Positions 1 to 13,652 of a stretch of DNA of 64,000 nucleotides are shown piece after piece. Within the stretch, counting starts at the first letter, position 1; every line of letters begins with the position of its first letter. Both the position numbers and the translations under genes were made by a program. Origin of the DNA: Streptococcus suis (GTDB taxonomy: Bacteria > Bacillota > Bacilli > Lactobacillales > Streptococcaceae); the NCBI RefSeq assembly GCF_002960425.1, contig NZ_POIZ01000039.1:18380-82379 (forward strand), given 5' to 3'. The notes under the pieces are model-generated. The model saw nothing but the letters and a program-made list of their open reading frames with translations, searched no databases and was not told where the DNA came from.

Positions 1-1257
1 AGCTGCTAATACAAAACCAACCACCATCGGAGCAAATGAAGAAGCAATTGAGTCCGTCAATGAGAAGATAGTCCCAATCATACCTGACAAGTAACGACCA
101 GATACTGAAGTTTCATAGTCTGTAATATCTGCACCCATGGTCAATACTAAGCCAGATGGAGCACTAGATGCATAGCGTGCAACAATATAGACAACAAAGA
201 ATCCGATTGTATAGAGATTCCAATTCGTTAAATCTAACATTCCAGGTTCAGCAGACAGAAGCATAACAGCAAGAATAATCAAGCCTGTAATTCCCAGTTG
301 AAGGGCCGTTACATATGCAAAACGCAAACCTTTCCGACGAGCCAATTGCGCTGCACCAACTGTTACAAGAATACCTGGCAAAATCAAGAGCATAGACATT
401 TTTCCAGAAAGAGCATAGTCACCGAAGATAATACCATACAGCATAACCCCGATAACGGAATCTCCAAACAGTTGAGCAACAAATTTTACAAAAGCTGCAG
501 AGATTGAAAGAACCTGCAAAGGTTTGTTTCCTTTGATAACTTTCCAGTAGTCTTTCAACTTAGTTTCTTGTGTCTTCTCACCAAGACCAAAGTATTTCTT
601 ATTGTCTTTCTCCCAAATACCGATAATAGCAAGAATACCCAGAACAGCTGAAATAATGACTACACCAAGGAATAACTCTTGGAAGAATCCCGGGGTAAAC
701 CCACCATGTTTTGGAACCAAGGTTCCAGACACAACAACCTGACTACCAGTCATTAACACAGTTGTGGCGATACCATCAACAATGTTAAAAATCGGACGTT
801 GTTTTGGATCATTGGTAAGCGCAACTTGCCCTGCTTTGGTAATCGTTTGTTGCAATGAATAACCAATTTTATGAATAATTAAAACAACTAGGAACAATGG
901 TAGACGCAAATTTTCGCTAACTCCACTTAAGCCTAACATCATAAAGAGTGAGGAAGCTGTAATAATATTCCCTAAAACTAAGATTGGACGGTACTTACCA
1001 AACTTAGTATCAGTCTTGTCAATGAGAACACCAATTGATGGATCAATAAATCCATCGAAGATACGAATATATCCCATGAGCTGACTAACAAATAGCGCTG
1101 CTAAACCAAGTACCCCTGTCGATAAATATGTCACAAAAGTGAAGGCAACTAGGTAGATATTGGTCGACGAATTATTCATTGCAAACAATATAATCTGCCA
1201 TAATTTAGCCTTGTTATAAGTAACGTCTTCGACACGTTGCTCAACATGTTTTTCCAT
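1..1257 (-). CDS. GPH-family sugar:cation symporter, 3' part cut by window edge
   Basis: The frame is open from the ATG at 1257 to the first base of the window, so the C-terminus lies outside; 419 codons are visible. The translation begins MEKHVEQRVEDVTYNKAKLW and is rich in membrane helices. It carries an early DGFIDPSIGVLIDKTDTKFGKYRP stretch (residues about 68-91, given here only as a landmark), the hallmark loop between helices 2 and 3 of MelB/XylP-type glycoside-pentoside-hexuronide:cation symporters. The substrate cannot be read from the sequence. GGAGG at 1266-1270 sets the start. It has its own promoter and a CcpA-type cre site, so carbon catabolite repression of a sugar uptake gene is likely (inference). 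Confidence 0.85.
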   Translation of the reverse strand, partial: MEKHVEQRVEDVTYNKAKLWQIILFAMNNSSTNIYLVAFTFVTYLSTGVLGLAALFVSQLMGYIRIFDGFIDPSIGVLIDKTDTKFGKYRPILVLGNIITASSLFMMLGLSGVSENLRLPLFLVVLIIHKIGYSLQQTITKAGQVALTNDPKQRPIFNIVDGIATTVLMTGSQVVVSGTLVPKHGGFTPGFFQELFLGVVIISAVLGILAIIGIWEKDNKKYFGLGEKTQETKLKDYWKVIKGNKPLQVLSISAAFVKFVAQLFGDSVIGVMLYGIIFGDYALSGKMSMLLILPGILVTVGAAQLARRKGLRFAYVTALQLGITGLIILAVMLLSAEPGMLDLTNWNLYTIGFFVVYIVARYASSAPSGLVLTMGADITDYETSVSGRYLSGMIGTIFSLTDSIASSFAPMVVGFVLAA

Positions 1258-1290
1258 CGGAAAGTCCTCCTAAATTTTTCTACGATAAAA

Positions 1291-1305
1291 TCGTAAGCGT
1301 TTTCT
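1291..1305 (-). promoter_or_regulatory. cre site (CcpA operator)
   Basis: GTAAGCGTTTTC in the plus strand matches the core of the catabolite-responsive element consensus. It lies immediately downstream of the predicted transcription start, a roadblock position. It partly overlaps a 6-bp inverted repeat, TACGAT-AAA-ATCGTA (1281-1295), which might be a second operator. Confidence 0.75.
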
Positions 1306-1313
1306 TTAAGTAT

Positions 1314-1342
1314 ATTCTAATATTCATCTGATGATTTGTCAA
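1314..1342 (-). promoter_or_regulatory. Promoter of the GPH symporter gene
   Basis: TTGACA (1337-1342) and TAGAAT (1314-1319) are separated by 17 bp on the minus strand, a near-consensus sigma-A promoter. The start point is expected near 1307. Confidence 0.75.
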
Positions 1343-1371
1343 TAGTTTTTGTAAAATTTTTTAATAATAGA

Positions 1372-1404
1372 CAAAAAAAGACGATTATTTGTAAAAAATC
1401 GTCT
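1372..1404 (-). terminator. Rho-independent terminator after endA
   Basis: AGACGATT (1379-1386) pairs with AATCGTCT (1397-1404) and is followed on the minus strand by seven T. It closes the DUF1146-murA-epuA-endA unit. Confidence 0.85.
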
Positions 1405-1450
1405 GATATATTCCAATTTAAAAATATTAAATCATCTGAGAACTTTTCGC

Positions 1451-2287
1451 CTAGTTAGCATGGATTTCCCCACTATGGTAGTTTATACTCAAGCCACTCT
1501 GCACATTTGGGACAAATACATTGAACTCTAAGCTACCATCAGCTGCTTTTGCTTCTAGATGGCTTCCTACTGGAATCAAGTCATTGTTTTCTGCATAGAT
1601 TAGGGTAACACGGTAGCGGACACGCTTGTTCTTGTCCAAGGCTTTTCGTACCAAGGTTTCAAAGTAATTCTGACCTGTTGAGGTAGGATCATTGGCTTGG
1701 TTAGACCAGGCTGTTTGAACCGCTATGTTTTTTGGATTGCTTGTTGAGGCATCAAATCCAGCTAGACCACCAATCAAAGCATAGCCAAGCAGATGTCCAC
1801 GATCAACTGCATGATCATATTCCCCTGGCAAATCATGAATTTGGTGCCAGCCAGCAGGAGTCCATGATGTACGCCCATTACCAGTTGCTTCACGATCCTT
1901 ATACTGACGTGTTGACTTAGCCAATAGGGCATTGGCTACGGTTGGAACCGTTTCTCCCTGCACTGTCTTAGTCTTGTTATCCCCATAAGGTGCACTAGCG
2001 ACCGAAGCATCTAAATCAGTCTTATTGCCGTTGATTAGAAAAGCTCCAGCTCCATTCCATTCAATGGAATTCCCAAGTTGTTTCCTTACTTTCTCCGTCA
2101 ATACCGAACTAGCCAGCTCCTGGCTAGGTGTAAACTCGCTTGCTTGCGACTGATTGACATAATAAGAATAGTTTGCAGCATTGTCGCTGCTCGTATTATT
2201 TAAAAAGTAGCCACCACCAACTACAACAATAGTAGCTAACAAACTTAGTAGGCTCATAGCCTGTTTCTTTACATTTTTCTTCGCCAT
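1451..2287 (-). CDS. endA: DNA-entry/secreted nuclease EndA (DNA/RNA non-specific endonuclease)
   Basis: Membrane-anchored beta-beta-alpha metal nuclease. In pneumococcus EndA degrades the non-transforming DNA strand and extracellular DNA. From the chosen start the protein is 278 aa: a short basic N-terminus, one membrane segment (about residues 11-30), and a nuclease domain with the DRGH motif (162-165, catalytic His 165) followed by the Asn-containing helix SNPKN. An in-frame upstream TTG/ATG at 2302/2299 exists, but GGGAG at 2293-2297 is correctly spaced only for the ATG at 2287. The gene follows epuA by 29 nt, the same epuA-endA arrangement as in other streptococci. It ends at a strong terminator. 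No competence box was seen nearby. Confidence 0.92.
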   Translation of the reverse strand: MAKKNVKKQAMSLLSLLATIVVVGGGYFLNNTSSDNAANYSYYVNQSQASEFTPSQELASSVLTEKVRKQLGNSIEWNGAGAFLINGNKTDLDASVASAPYGDNKTKTVQGETVPTVANALLAKSTRQYKDREATGNGRTSWTPAGWHQIHDLPGEYDHAVDRGHLLGYALIGGLAGFDASTSNPKNIAVQTAWSNQANDPTSTGQNYFETLVRKALDKNKRVRYRVTLIYAENNDLIPVGSHLEAKAADGSLEFNVFVPNVQSGLSINYHSGEIHAN

Positions 2288-2316
2288 AAAATCTCCCATC
2301 AAAAAAGTAGGTTACC

Positions 2317-2508
2317 CTACTTTCCTGTAAATTTATTGATTAAATCCTGCCATTTTGCAGGGGATAGGACTGCAAACAAATTATCCCCATCACCAATGAC
2401 ACCATAGCCTACCATAAGTCCTAAAGCAAAAACCAGTAGGGCTAAAAGTGCTACGATAGCAACCAAAAGCAGATTTTTTCCAACATAGTTCAGATTTTCC
2501 TTAAACAT
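2317..2508 (-). CDS. epuA: EpuA-family small membrane protein (annotated as RNA polymerase subunit beta-like)
   Basis: A 63-aa protein with one strong hydrophobic segment (about residues 12-36), preceded by a short charged N-terminus. It sits between murA and endA, the conserved streptococcal position of epuA, so identity rests on synteny and architecture. The reading frame is open further upstream with GTG codons. GGAG at 2518-2521 fits the ATG at 2508, which overlaps the murA stop by 8 nt and suggests translational coupling. Databases often label the family 'DNA-directed RNA polymerase subunit beta'; nothing visible in the sequence supports a polymerase role. Its function is unknown. Confidence 0.8.
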   Translation of the reverse strand: MFKENLNYVGKNLLLVAIVALLALLVFALGLMVGYGVIGDGDNLFAVLSPAKWQDLINKFTGK

Positions 2509-3784
2509 TTTCACTTTCTCCACTTACACGTCTGATGTCAGCGCCAAGTCCTGCCAATTTATCATGGAACCGATAATAACCTCGGTCCAAGTGGGACAAT
2601 TTCCCAACAATCGTTTCACCTTCAGCGACCAAACCAGCCAAAATCAAAGCTGCACTTGCCCGCAAATCCGTTGACATCACCTGAGCACCCTGCAAGGTCT
2701 GACCACCTGTAATGATAGCTGTATCACGCAAAATTTCCGAATGCAAGTCCATCCGACGCATCTCTTCTAGATGCTGGAAACGATTTTCAAATACTGTTTC
2801 AATCATGGTTGATTCCCCCTTAGCAACTGCCATAAGGGCTGTAAATTGAGCCTGCATATCTGTTGGGAAACCTGGATGAGGCAAGGTTTTTACAGTTACG
2901 GGTTTAAGTTTATCCACTTGCGAACGAACTCGGATGCCCCCTTCTTCTTCTGTCACTTCAACACCCATTTCTAGCATCTTAGATATGAGAGGACGGTTGT
3001 GTTCCCAGACAGCATCCTTGACCAAGACATCTCCGCCTGTCATTGCAGCAGCCACCATAAAGGTCCCTGCTTCAATTCGGTCTTGTACTACTTGGTGTTC
3101 AGCTCCATGCAGCTGGTCAACACCTGTAATGGTAATGGTTTCTGTACCAGCACCCTTGACCTTGGCACCCATTTTATTGAGGAGAATAGCCAAGTCAACG
3201 ATTTCTGGTTCCCGCGCAGCATTTTCCAAAACAGTCGTACCTTGAGCAAGCGTTGCAGCCATCATTAAGTTTTGCGTAGCCCCAACACTTGGGAAATCAA
3301 GATAGATATGAGCCCCCTGCAATTTCTCTGCACTCGCCTCAATATAACCCGCACGTTGCTTTATCTTGGCACCAAGTGCCTGCAAGCCCTTCAAATGCAA
3401 ATCAATTGGACGACTACCGATGGTACACCCACCCGGCATGGATACCTTAGCATAACCATTGCGAGCCAAAATTGGCCCCAGAATGACAATAGAAGCACGC
3501 ATCTGGCTTACATACTTATAAGGTGTTTCGCTACCAAGTTTACCTGTTGCATCAATAGCTATAGTCTTTGTTTCCTCGTCAAATTTGACCCGAACTCCTA
3601 AACCACGAACGACATTGTTCATGGTATAGACATCTGACAAAATAGGCACTTGAGTTAATTTGGTCTGTCCTTGACTAGCTAATACCGTCGCTGCCAATAA
3701 AGGCAGAACAGCATTCTTTGCACCTTCGATTTCTACCTGACCCTTCAAGCCAGTTTTACTACCTTTAACAATAATTGTGTCCAT
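2501..3784 (-). CDS. murA: UDP-N-acetylglucosamine 1-carboxyvinyltransferase
   Basis: Catalyses the first committed step of peptidoglycan precursor synthesis, moving enolpyruvate from PEP to UDP-GlcNAc in the cytoplasm. The 427-aa product has family length. The catalytic cysteine is Cys120 in the [10 protein letters not shown] loop (the fosfomycin target), and the N-terminal GAKNA motif (21-25) carries the conserved Lys-Asn pair. Low-GC Gram-positives usually have two paralogues; this is the one linked to epuA-endA. It starts 23 nt after the DUF1146 gene and overlaps epuA, so the four genes probably form one transcript. Confidence 0.96.
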   Translation of the reverse strand: MDTIIVKGSKTGLKGQVEIEGAKNAVLPLLAATVLASQGQTKLTQVPILSDVYTMNNVVRGLGVRVKFDEETKTIAIDATGKLGSETPYKYVSQMRASIVILGPILARNGYAKVSMPGGCTIGSRPIDLHLKGLQALGAKIKQRAGYIEASAEKLQGAHIYLDFPSVGATQNLMMAATLAQGTTVLENAAREPEIVDLAILLNKMGAKVKGAGTETITITGVDQLHGAEHQVVQDRIEAGTFMVAAAMTGGDVLVKDAVWEHNRPLISKMLEMGVEVTEEEGGIRVRSQVDKLKPVTVKTLPHPGFPTDMQAQFTALMAVAKGESTMIETVFENRFQHLEEMRRMDLHSEILRDTAIITGGQTLQGAQVMSTDLRASAALILAGLVAEGETIVGKLSHLDRGYYRFHDKLAGLGADIRRVSGESENV

Positions 3785-3807
3785 TTACTATCCTTTTCTT
3801 ACTTAAA

Positions 3808-4032
3808 TCACATACTTGCAAATGAGCGCCCCACCACCAACAATTCCAAGAAAAAGTTGGATACCAGGTAGCCCAGAGCAATGGCTAAAAAGAGAATGAG
3901 CAGGTTAATTTTCTGCTGATTTTCTCCTGTAACCTTTAACCACCGTGACCAGTCAACTGTTGTCACCAAAAGATGATGGGCCAGATAGATAAACAGTATG
4001 TGACTAAAAAATTGTAAAATTGAAATAATCAT
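3808..4032 (-). CDS. DUF1146 family small membrane protein (YwzB-like)
   Basis: A 74-aa protein beginning MIISILQFFSHILF with two membrane segments (about residues 3-22 and 43-65) around a TTVDWSRWLK loop. This matches the DUF1146/YwzB family commonly found between the ATP synthase operon and murA. The frame is open further upstream through atpC, but a promoter and the atp terminator lie inside that extension, so the ATG at 4032 is preferred. TATAAT ends 6 nt before this ATG and no Shine-Dalgarno sequence is visible, so the message is probably leaderless. Function unknown. Confidence 0.82.
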   Translation of the reverse strand: MIISILQFFSHILFIYLAHHLLVTTVDWSRWLKVTGENQQKINLLILFLAIALGYLVSNFFLELLVVGRSFASM

Positions 4033-4038
4033 ATTTTC

Positions 4039-4047
4039 ATTATACCA
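4039..4047 (-). promoter_or_regulatory. Extended -10 promoter giving a leaderless DUF1146-murA transcript
   Basis: TGGTATAAT on the minus strand (hexamer 4039-4044). The expected start point, seven bases past the hexamer, is base 4032, the A of the ATG. No good -35 was found. Confidence 0.65.
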
Positions 4048-4051
4048 TGAA

Positions 4052-4085
4052 AACAAAAAATGAGATTGAACCAAGTCCAATCCCA
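4052..4085 (-). terminator. Terminator of the ATP synthase operon
   Basis: Minus-strand TGGGATTG (4078-4085) pairs with CAATCTCA (4061-4068), with one G-U pair, followed by TTTTTTG. It lies 15 nt after the atpC stop. Confidence 0.85.
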
Positions 4086-4099
4086 TCTCTTTTAGTGTG

Positions 4100-4516
4100 T
4101 TAATGTTTACCAACTCGAATACGGTTAATGGCCCTTTGAAGTGCAACTGTAGCACGTTTTTCCAAATCAGCATTGTGGGCCTTATAAGCTTCTTCAAGCT
4201 CTCTTTCGGCACGCAACTTAGCTCGTTCTGCACGACTGATGTCAATATCACGCTCACGCTCTGCTGAGTCCGAAATTACCGTAATCATATTTTTATTGAT
4301 TTCAATAATCCCACCATTGACTGCAATCCAGTCCACGTGATTTTCATCATCAACACGACGAACTTTCATTTCATCAATTTCTAAAACGGCAATCAATTCC
4401 TCATGCCCAGGATAGATTCCCATTTCCCCCTCAACTGTCTTTACCAAGACAAAGGCTGCATGGTGGTCATATTTCATTCCATCCGGTGTCACAATTTGAA
4501 CAGTCATTTGTTCCAT
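4100..4516 (-). CDS. atpC: F1Fo ATP synthase subunit epsilon
   Basis: Central-stalk regulatory subunit of F1, 138 aa. It has an N-terminal beta-sandwich starting [13 protein letters not shown], then [17 protein letters not shown] (about 31-47), and a charged C-terminal helical pair (about 85-138) that can inhibit ATP hydrolysis. It is the last gene of the operon, 10 nt after atpD. Either ATG (codon 1 or 4) could be used; AGGTGG before the first favours it. Confidence 0.95.
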   Translation of the reverse strand: MEQMTVQIVTPDGMKYDHHAAFVLVKTVEGEMGIYPGHEELIAVLEIDEMKVRRVDDENHVDWIAVNGGIIEINKNMITVISDSAERERDIDISRAERAKLRAERELEEAYKAHNADLEKRATVALQRAINRIRVGKH

Positions 4517-4526
4517 AGGCCACCTC

Positions 4527-6831
<2,305 letters not shown>

Positions 6832-6842
6832 TATTCACTCCT

Positions 6843-8345
6843 TTACTTAAAGACAGACTGGTCTTTGAAGGCTTGAATAGCAGCATTCAACTCATCTGTA
6901 TCGGGAAGGTCCTTCGTCGTACGAATGACATCCAAAAGACTATCATAATGCAAATCAAAATATACGTATAGCTCTTCTTCAAATGCCAAAATATCATCAA
7001 TTGGCACTGAATCCAAGAAGCCGTTTGTCAAAGCATATAAAATCAAGACCTGTTTTTCAACTGGAAGTGGCTTATGCAAGGGCTGTTTCAAGACTTCGAC
7101 AGTCCGACGACCTCGGTTGAGTTTAGCCTGAGTAGCCGCATCCAAATCGGAACCAAATTGCGTAAACGCCTCTAATTCACGGTAAGAAGCCAAGTCGATA
7201 CGAAGGGTACCAGCAACCTTTTTCATGGCCTTAATCTGTGCAGAGCCACCAACACGCGATACGGAAGAACCCGCATCAATGGCTGGACGGATACCAGAGT
7301 TAAACAAGTCATCCTTCAAGAAGATTTGTCCATCCGTGATTGAAATCACGTTAGTCGCTATATAGGCTGAAATATCACCTGCCTGGGTTTCGATAAATGG
7401 CAGAGCTGTAATCGATCCACCACCTAACTCATCTGAAACCTTGGCTGAACGCTCAAGCAAGCGGCTGTGCAAGTAGAATACATCACCTGGGTAGGCTTCA
7501 CGACCTGGAGGACGACGAAGCAAGAGGGACAATTCACGATAAGCAACCGCTTGTTTTGACAAATCATCGTAGACAATCAAAACGTGCTTGCCTTCATACA
7601 TGAACTCTTCTGCCATGGCAACGCCGGCATAAGGAGCCAAGAAAAGCAATGGAGAAGGTTGAGAAGCAGATGCCGTCACGACGATTGTGTAATCCAAGGC
7701 ACCATATTGGCGAAGGGTTTCAACCTGCGTACGAACTGTTGATTCTTTCTGACCAATGGCAACGTAGATACAAATCATATCCTTGCCTTTTTGGTTGAGA
7801 ATAGCATCAATGGCTACAGATGTCTTCCCTGTCTGACGGTCACCGATGATCAATTCACGCTGACCTCGACCAATTGGAACCAAAGCATCAATAGCCTTCA
7901 GACCAGTTTGCAACGGCTCATTTACTGATTTCCGTTGCATAACACCTGGCGCTGGGTACTCGATTGGACGGGTTTTAGTCGTACGAATGTCACCAAGACC
8001 ATCCACTGGTTGCCCAAGTGGATTGATGACACGACCAATCAAGGCTGAGCCAACTGGCACTTCCATGATTTTACCAGTCCGACGAACAACAGAACCCTCA
8101 CGGATATCTGTAAATTCACCAAGAATGATGATACCAACATCGTTGGTTTCTAAGTTTTGGGCCATACCAATGGTGCCATTTTCAAATACCAAAAGCTCTC
8201 CACTCATGGCATTGTCAAGACCTTGCGCACGGGCGATACCGTCACCAATGTAGGTTACGACACCAGTTTCTGTATAGTCAAAGTCAGGCTGAAAGCCTTC
8301 AATTTGTTGTTTTAGTAAAGCGCTAATTTCTTGTGCATTTATCAA
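6843..8345 (-). CDS. atpA: F1Fo ATP synthase subunit alpha (TTG start)
   Basis: Non-catalytic nucleotide-binding subunit of F1, 500 aa. The P-loop GDRQTGKT is at 168-175; the [20 protein letters not shown] region and [13 protein letters not shown] follow in the expected order. The start is TTG at 8345 (TTG ATA AAT GCA CAA), because the family N-terminus [10 protein letters not shown] is conserved and no ATG precedes it; only a weak GTGGTG ribosome-binding site is present. It lies 21 nt after atpH. A weak start in the most highly needed stoichiometric subunit is noteworthy. Confidence 0.96.
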   Translation of the reverse strand: MINAQEISALLKQQIEGFQPDFDYTETGVVTYIGDGIARAQGLDNAMSGELLVFENGTIGMAQNLETNDVGIIILGEFTDIREGSVVRRTGKIMEVPVGSALIGRVINPLGQPVDGLGDIRTTKTRPIEYPAPGVMQRKSVNEPLQTGLKAIDALVPIGRGQRELIIGDRQTGKTSVAIDAILNQKGKDMICIYVAIGQKESTVRTQVETLRQYGALDYTIVVTASASQPSPLLFLAPYAGVAMAEEFMYEGKHVLIVYDDLSKQAVAYRELSLLLRRPPGREAYPGDVFYLHSRLLERSAKVSDELGGGSITALPFIETQAGDISAYIATNVISITDGQIFLKDDLFNSGIRPAIDAGSSVSRVGGSAQIKAMKKVAGTLRIDLASYRELEAFTQFGSDLDAATQAKLNRGRRTVEVLKQPLHKPLPVEKQVLILYALTNGFLDSVPIDDILAFEEELYVYFDLHYDSLLDVIRTTKDLPDTDELNAAIQAFKDQSVFK

Positions 8346-8366
8346 AAGAACACCACTTTCTATTTT

Positions 8367-8900
8367 CTAAAGTTTTTTTCTAACATCCTTCAATTGTGTC
8401 CGAACACTTGCATCGATGACCTTGTGGTTAACACTCACAATGAAACCACCAAGTAGACTTTGGTCTAATTCTTCGATGATAGTTCGTACACGCAAGGAGA
8501 ATCGTTCTTCCACTAACTGACGTAGTCGATCTTTTTGCACCTCAGTCAAGGGATAAACGGAAACCACATGGGCTTCAAATTCATTTTTAAATTTACTGAT
8601 TTGTAAACGGACACGCTCTAGTGTTTCCAGTAGCAAGTCTGCATGCCCATCACGAATAATATCCTCAATCAAATCATTGATTTGCCAGAAACTTGATTGG
8701 CGAACGGTTCGTACGAATGCAGCTTTTTCCTCTCTTGATACCGTAGCAGACAACAAGAGACGATTAAGCTTGCTATCATGGATAATCGTAATCAATTCAG
8801 AAAGCTGGTCATACATTTCCCAAATTTCTGCATGATCACTGACTTTTTCAACAAATGATAGAGCGTATTTTTGCACAAGGGCATTTTCTCTAGCGTTCAT
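8367..8900 (-). CDS. atpH: F1Fo ATP synthase subunit delta
   Basis: Peripheral-stalk cap joining F1 to subunit b, 177 aa. An N-terminal helical domain is followed by the conserved C-terminal pattern [20 protein letters not shown] (about 147-166). The ATG at 8900 directly abuts the atpF stop codon, so its ribosome-binding site (GGAG) lies within the end of atpF. Confidence 0.93.
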   Translation of the reverse strand: MNARENALVQKYALSFVEKVSDHAEIWEMYDQLSELITIIHDSKLNRLLLSATVSREEKAAFVRTVRQSSFWQINDLIEDIIRDGHADLLLETLERVRLQISKFKNEFEAHVVSVYPLTEVQKDRLRQLVEERFSLRVRTIIEELDQSLLGGFIVSVNHKVIDASVRTQLKDVRKKL

Positions 8901-9407
8901 CTACTTTTCTCCCAGCTTATCCAAATAACGATCAATCAAATTGCTGTGGGCTGCCTGGTCTAGGTCTTCTAAAATGATTTTACCTGCCAAATCAACAGCT
9001 AATTCAGCGACTTGAACACGCAAGTTTTCTTGGGCTTCACGCTTCTCAGCTTCGATTTCCATCTGCGCTTTTTGTTTCAAGCCTTGGATTTCAACTTCTG
9101 CCTGTTCAAGAAGTCGTTTTTTCTCTAGTTTCGCTCGCTCAATAGCGTCTTGAATGATTTTTTGTCCTTCAACACGACCTTGAACCAATTCCTGTTCCCG
9201 TTGTTGAACCAGGTTTGAGGCAGCAGTCAATTTTTCTTCTGCTGCATCAATATCATTTGCAATCTTGTTGGCACGTTCTTCAAAAATGCCCGTAATCTTA
9301 TTCCAAGCAAAGACACGAATGAGGATAATCAATATCGCAAACGATGCAGTTACTAAGATGAAGTTTCCAAGAACAGTGCTAGATTGCATTGCTAAAATTG
9401 TTGCCAT
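8901..9407 (-). CDS. atpF: F1Fo ATP synthase subunit b
   Basis: Peripheral-stalk subunit with one N-terminal membrane helix (about residues 10-31) and a long charged coiled coil rich in Ala, Glu, Gln and Lys (about 40-150). The chosen ATG at 9407 (MATILAMQSS, 168 aa) lies 9 nt after AAGGGA. The ATG at 9416 would leave no spacing from that site. The family-typical FAWNKITGIFEERANKI follows the membrane helix. Confidence 0.93.
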   Translation of the reverse strand: MATILAMQSSTVLGNFILVTASFAILIILIRVFAWNKITGIFEERANKIANDIDAAEEKLTAASNLVQQREQELVQGRVEGQKIIQDAIERAKLEKKRLLEQAEVEIQGLKQKAQMEIEAEKREAQENLRVQVAELAVDLAGKIILEDLDQAAHSNLIDRYLDKLGEK

Positions 9408-9428
9408 ATTTTTCATTCCCTTTCTTAT

Positions 9429-10142
9429 CTAACCATGACCATGGATTTTTTTATTCAAGTACATGGACACTAGCATGACAAATACATAGCCTTGCAAACA
9501 CGAAATGAAGACAGAAAATGCTGTCCAAACAATGTTTAGAGCAAAGGCGATTGGATAGGCCACTGCACTTTGTTGTGATAATTGAAGAAGAAGTGAAACC
9601 AATACCTCACCTGCATAAATATTACCGTATAAACGTAAAGCAAGTGATGCAAGGTTGGTAATCTCTTCTAAAATGTTCATCGGTGTCATTGCCCAGGGAG
9701 TTACAAAATCTTTTATATATTGCTTAAACCCTCTGCGGCGAATGCCCTCAACATGACAAAATACAGTTGCGATGGTTGCTAGTCCAAAATCGTAGGCCAT
9801 ATTGGCTGTCGGTGAGGTCCACAAATTGTGTCCCTCTGCGGTTTCCAACTTGGTCATCAATCCCAAGTTATTGGCTACCAAAAGAAAGGTAAAGACGGTA
9901 AAGAAGAACAAGGCATACCTTTTAGCATCTTCGTCACCCAAGTTTCCTTTTGTAAAATTGATGGTCAGCTCATAAACATACTCAAGGACATTTTGTTTGC
10001 CCTTGGGTTTGAGTTCCATCTTACGACTAGCCCAAAAAACAAGTAAGAAAATAGTGAGAATGGTAATGACAGAAACCAATACCATGGTCAAGTCAAAGGT
10101 TACGGGACCAAGGGTAAGGGTTGGACTTAAATGTTCTTCCAA
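9429..10142 (-). CDS. atpB: F1Fo ATP synthase subunit a (TTG start)
   Basis: Membrane stator subunit forming the proton half-channels, 237 aa with about six helices. The essential arginine is Arg170 in [14 protein letters not shown]. The start codon is TTG at 10142, preceded by a GGGGGG run 8 nt upstream; no in-frame ATG with a better site is present before the conserved [13 protein letters not shown] segment. It lies 35 nt after atpE. Confidence 0.94.
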   Translation of the reverse strand: MEEHLSPTLTLGPVTFDLTMVLVSVITILTIFLLVFWASRKMELKPKGKQNVLEYVYELTINFTKGNLGDEDAKRYALFFFTVFTFLLVANNLGLMTKLETAEGHNLWTSPTANMAYDFGLATIATVFCHVEGIRRRGFKQYIKDFVTPWAMTPMNILEEITNLASLALRLYGNIYAGEVLVSLLLQLSQQSAVAYPIAFALNIVWTAFSVFISCLQGYVFVMLVSMYLNKKIHGHG

Positions 10143-10177
10143 TGGAGGTTCCCCCCTTTTCTAATTCTCTTGATGTA

Positions 10178-10378
10178 CTAACGCAAAACAAATGCCATAG
10201 CCAAGGTAACGAAGAAAGTACCCTCGATAAAGGCAACACCCAAGAATACACCAGCCATCAACTTGCTTTGCATTTCAGGTTGACGTGCAGTTGCGCTAAG
10301 GTAAGAAGCTACCAACAAACCCTCACCAATACTAACACCAAGACAGGCCAAACCTAAGGCCAATGCGCCTAAACTCAT
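10178..10378 (-). CDS. atpE: F1Fo ATP synthase subunit c
   Basis: Proton-translocating rotor subunit, 66 aa with two membrane helices joined by the polar loop ARQPE (31-35). The ion-binding carboxylate is Glu52 in AFIEGTFF. Helix 1 also has a glutamate (Glu19, VSIGEGLL), a feature of streptococcal c subunits. It is the first gene of the operon, with AAGGAGA before the ATG, and follows a near-consensus promoter. In pneumococcus this subunit is the optochin target. Confidence 0.96.
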   Translation of the reverse strand: MSLGALALGLACLGVSIGEGLLVASYLSATARQPEMQSKLMAGVFLGVAFIEGTFFVTLAMAFVLR

Positions 10379-10412
10379 AACGAATTCTCCTTTTAAAATT
10401 TAATACCATGTA

Positions 10413-10441
10413 AGAATACTCCTAAAACATCTATTTGTCAA
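10413..10441 (-). promoter_or_regulatory. Promoter of the ATP synthase operon
   Basis: TTGACA (10436-10441) and TATTCT (10413-10418) with 17 bp between them on the minus strand. The leader of about 30 nt carries the atpE Shine-Dalgarno site. A half-match to a cre site (GGAAGCG at about 10457) lies upstream but lacks the second half. Confidence 0.8.
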
Positions 10442-10479
10442 GAAAATACCGCTATTGGAAGCGTTTAATTCGTTATTGA

Positions 10480-10512
10480 AAAATAAAAAGAAAAGACCTT
10501 GTCGTCTTTTCT
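10480..10512 (-). terminator. Terminator after the lipid kinase gene
   Basis: AGAAAAGAC (10489-10497) pairs with GTCTTTTCT (10504-10512), followed on the minus strand by a T-rich run. Confidence 0.8.
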
Positions 10513-10518
10513 TCCTAT

Positions 10519-11559
10519 TTATATTGTAGAGTGTATATGACTACTTTCTTCAATGAAACGTTTTGTCATGTTTTCCCTGTTTACTTGTTCCGTGTCCAAG
10601 GTAATGGCTTCATCAGAAACAAGGTCTGTATCCGCAAAGAATTCAATATGGTTTTGTAGGTTATCAAGTTCGACAGGTGCATCTCCTCCAAATTCTCCGT
10701 CCAAGTTAATCAGGAGACGACTATCTGGATCAAGATTCTCAATGGTGAGATGTTGTGTTTTAATGTATTCTATCAAATCACTTTCGATGTGCTTGCCACC
10801 ATCTAAAACTTGACCAATTAAGTGGAGGATTTCAAATAGATTGCCTGTCTTTACCATTAACAGGGTAAAATTCCCGTCATCCAACTTGGCATCTGGAACA
10901 ATTTGCTCAAAACCACCAATAGAATTAGTCAGGGCGACGAAAATCATCGAAACTGACCCTTCAAACACTCCACCATCATGCCTTACCCGTACGGGTGTAA
11001 ACTGAACTTGAGGTAAGAGTTCAGCCCCCTTGACCACATAAGCCAAATAGCCAAACATGGTTTTGAGTTGGCTTGGCACACTGTAGGTCAGTTCTGTCAG
11101 TGTTCCAGCAGCAGCGATATTGATGAAATAATGTTCTTGATGAATACCATTCTTTTGATTCTTTGCCAGACCAATATCCATCAAAATCGTCTGATTTTTA
11201 CCAATCAGCTTGGCTGCCTCAACTGGATTGCCTCGTGGAACCTTAAGAGCACGCGCATAGTCATTGGTTGTCCCAGTTGGAATAATAGCCATTTTCGGTC
11301 GTTTTTCGAGCGGTGCAATGCCGTTGACCACCTCGTTAATAGTGCCATCTCCACCTGCTGCAATGACTAAGTCAAAACCTGCTAAGGCAGCCCTTCTGGC
11401 TTCATTTTTAGCCGAATCTTTTTCAGGCGTTGTTTGAAAGGCAGAAGTTTCGTAGCCGAATCCTTCTAAAATATCCAACACTTCTGCCACATTTTTCTTC
11501 ATGATTTCCTGACCAGAGGTCGGGTTGTAAATCAATCGTGCTCGCTTGCGTTCTTCCAT
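10519..11559 (-). CDS. dagK: Diacylglycerol/lipid kinase (DgkB/YegS family)
   Basis: Soluble lipid kinase of 346 aa. DgkB in Gram-positives phosphorylates diacylglycerol released by lipoteichoic acid synthesis, feeding it back to phosphatidic acid. The N-terminal catalytic domain shows YNPTSG (11-16), the nucleotide-binding GGDGT motif (69-73) and IPTGTTNDYAR (about 97-107). The C-terminal beta-rich domain follows from about residue 130. It lies 11 nt after ligA and is probably co-transcribed. Substrate assignment is by family; other YegS-type lipids are possible. Confidence 0.88.
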   Translation of the reverse strand: MEERKRARLIYNPTSGQEIMKKNVAEVLDILEGFGYETSAFQTTPEKDSAKNEARRAALAGFDLVIAAGGDGTINEVVNGIAPLEKRPKMAIIPTGTTNDYARALKVPRGNPVEAAKLIGKNQTILMDIGLAKNQKNGIHQEHYFINIAAAGTLTELTYSVPSQLKTMFGYLAYVVKGAELLPQVQFTPVRVRHDGGVFEGSVSMIFVALTNSIGGFEQIVPDAKLDDGNFTLLMVKTGNLFEILHLIGQVLDGGKHIESDLIEYIKTQHLTIENLDPDSRLLINLDGEFGGDAPVELDNLQNHIEFFADTDLVSDEAITLDTEQVNRENMTKRFIEESSHIHSTI

Positions 11560-11569
11560 ATCCTATACC

Positions 11570-13594
<2,025 letters not shown>

Positions 13595-13652
13595 TTAGAT
13601 ATATTTGAGCAAAAAGGGTATAATAGGTATATAAGATTTTTGGAGGTGCCCT

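Noticed and set aside
298..507. Plus-strand ORF of 69 aa at the window start
   Set aside because: It is antisense to the GPH symporter, which has a strong promoter and clear membrane-protein pattern.
2934..3245. 103-aa plus-strand ORF opposite murA
   Set aside because: Composition is that of a shadow frame rich in Ser, Pro and Thr; no ribosome-binding site.
3808..4257. 149-aa extended form of the DUF1146 protein
   Set aside because: The extension overlaps atpC, spans its terminator and a promoter; the family is about 75 aa.
10454..10467. Possible cre site upstream of the atp promoter (GGAAGCGTTTAAT)
   Set aside because: Only one half matches; the second half lacks the conserved CA.
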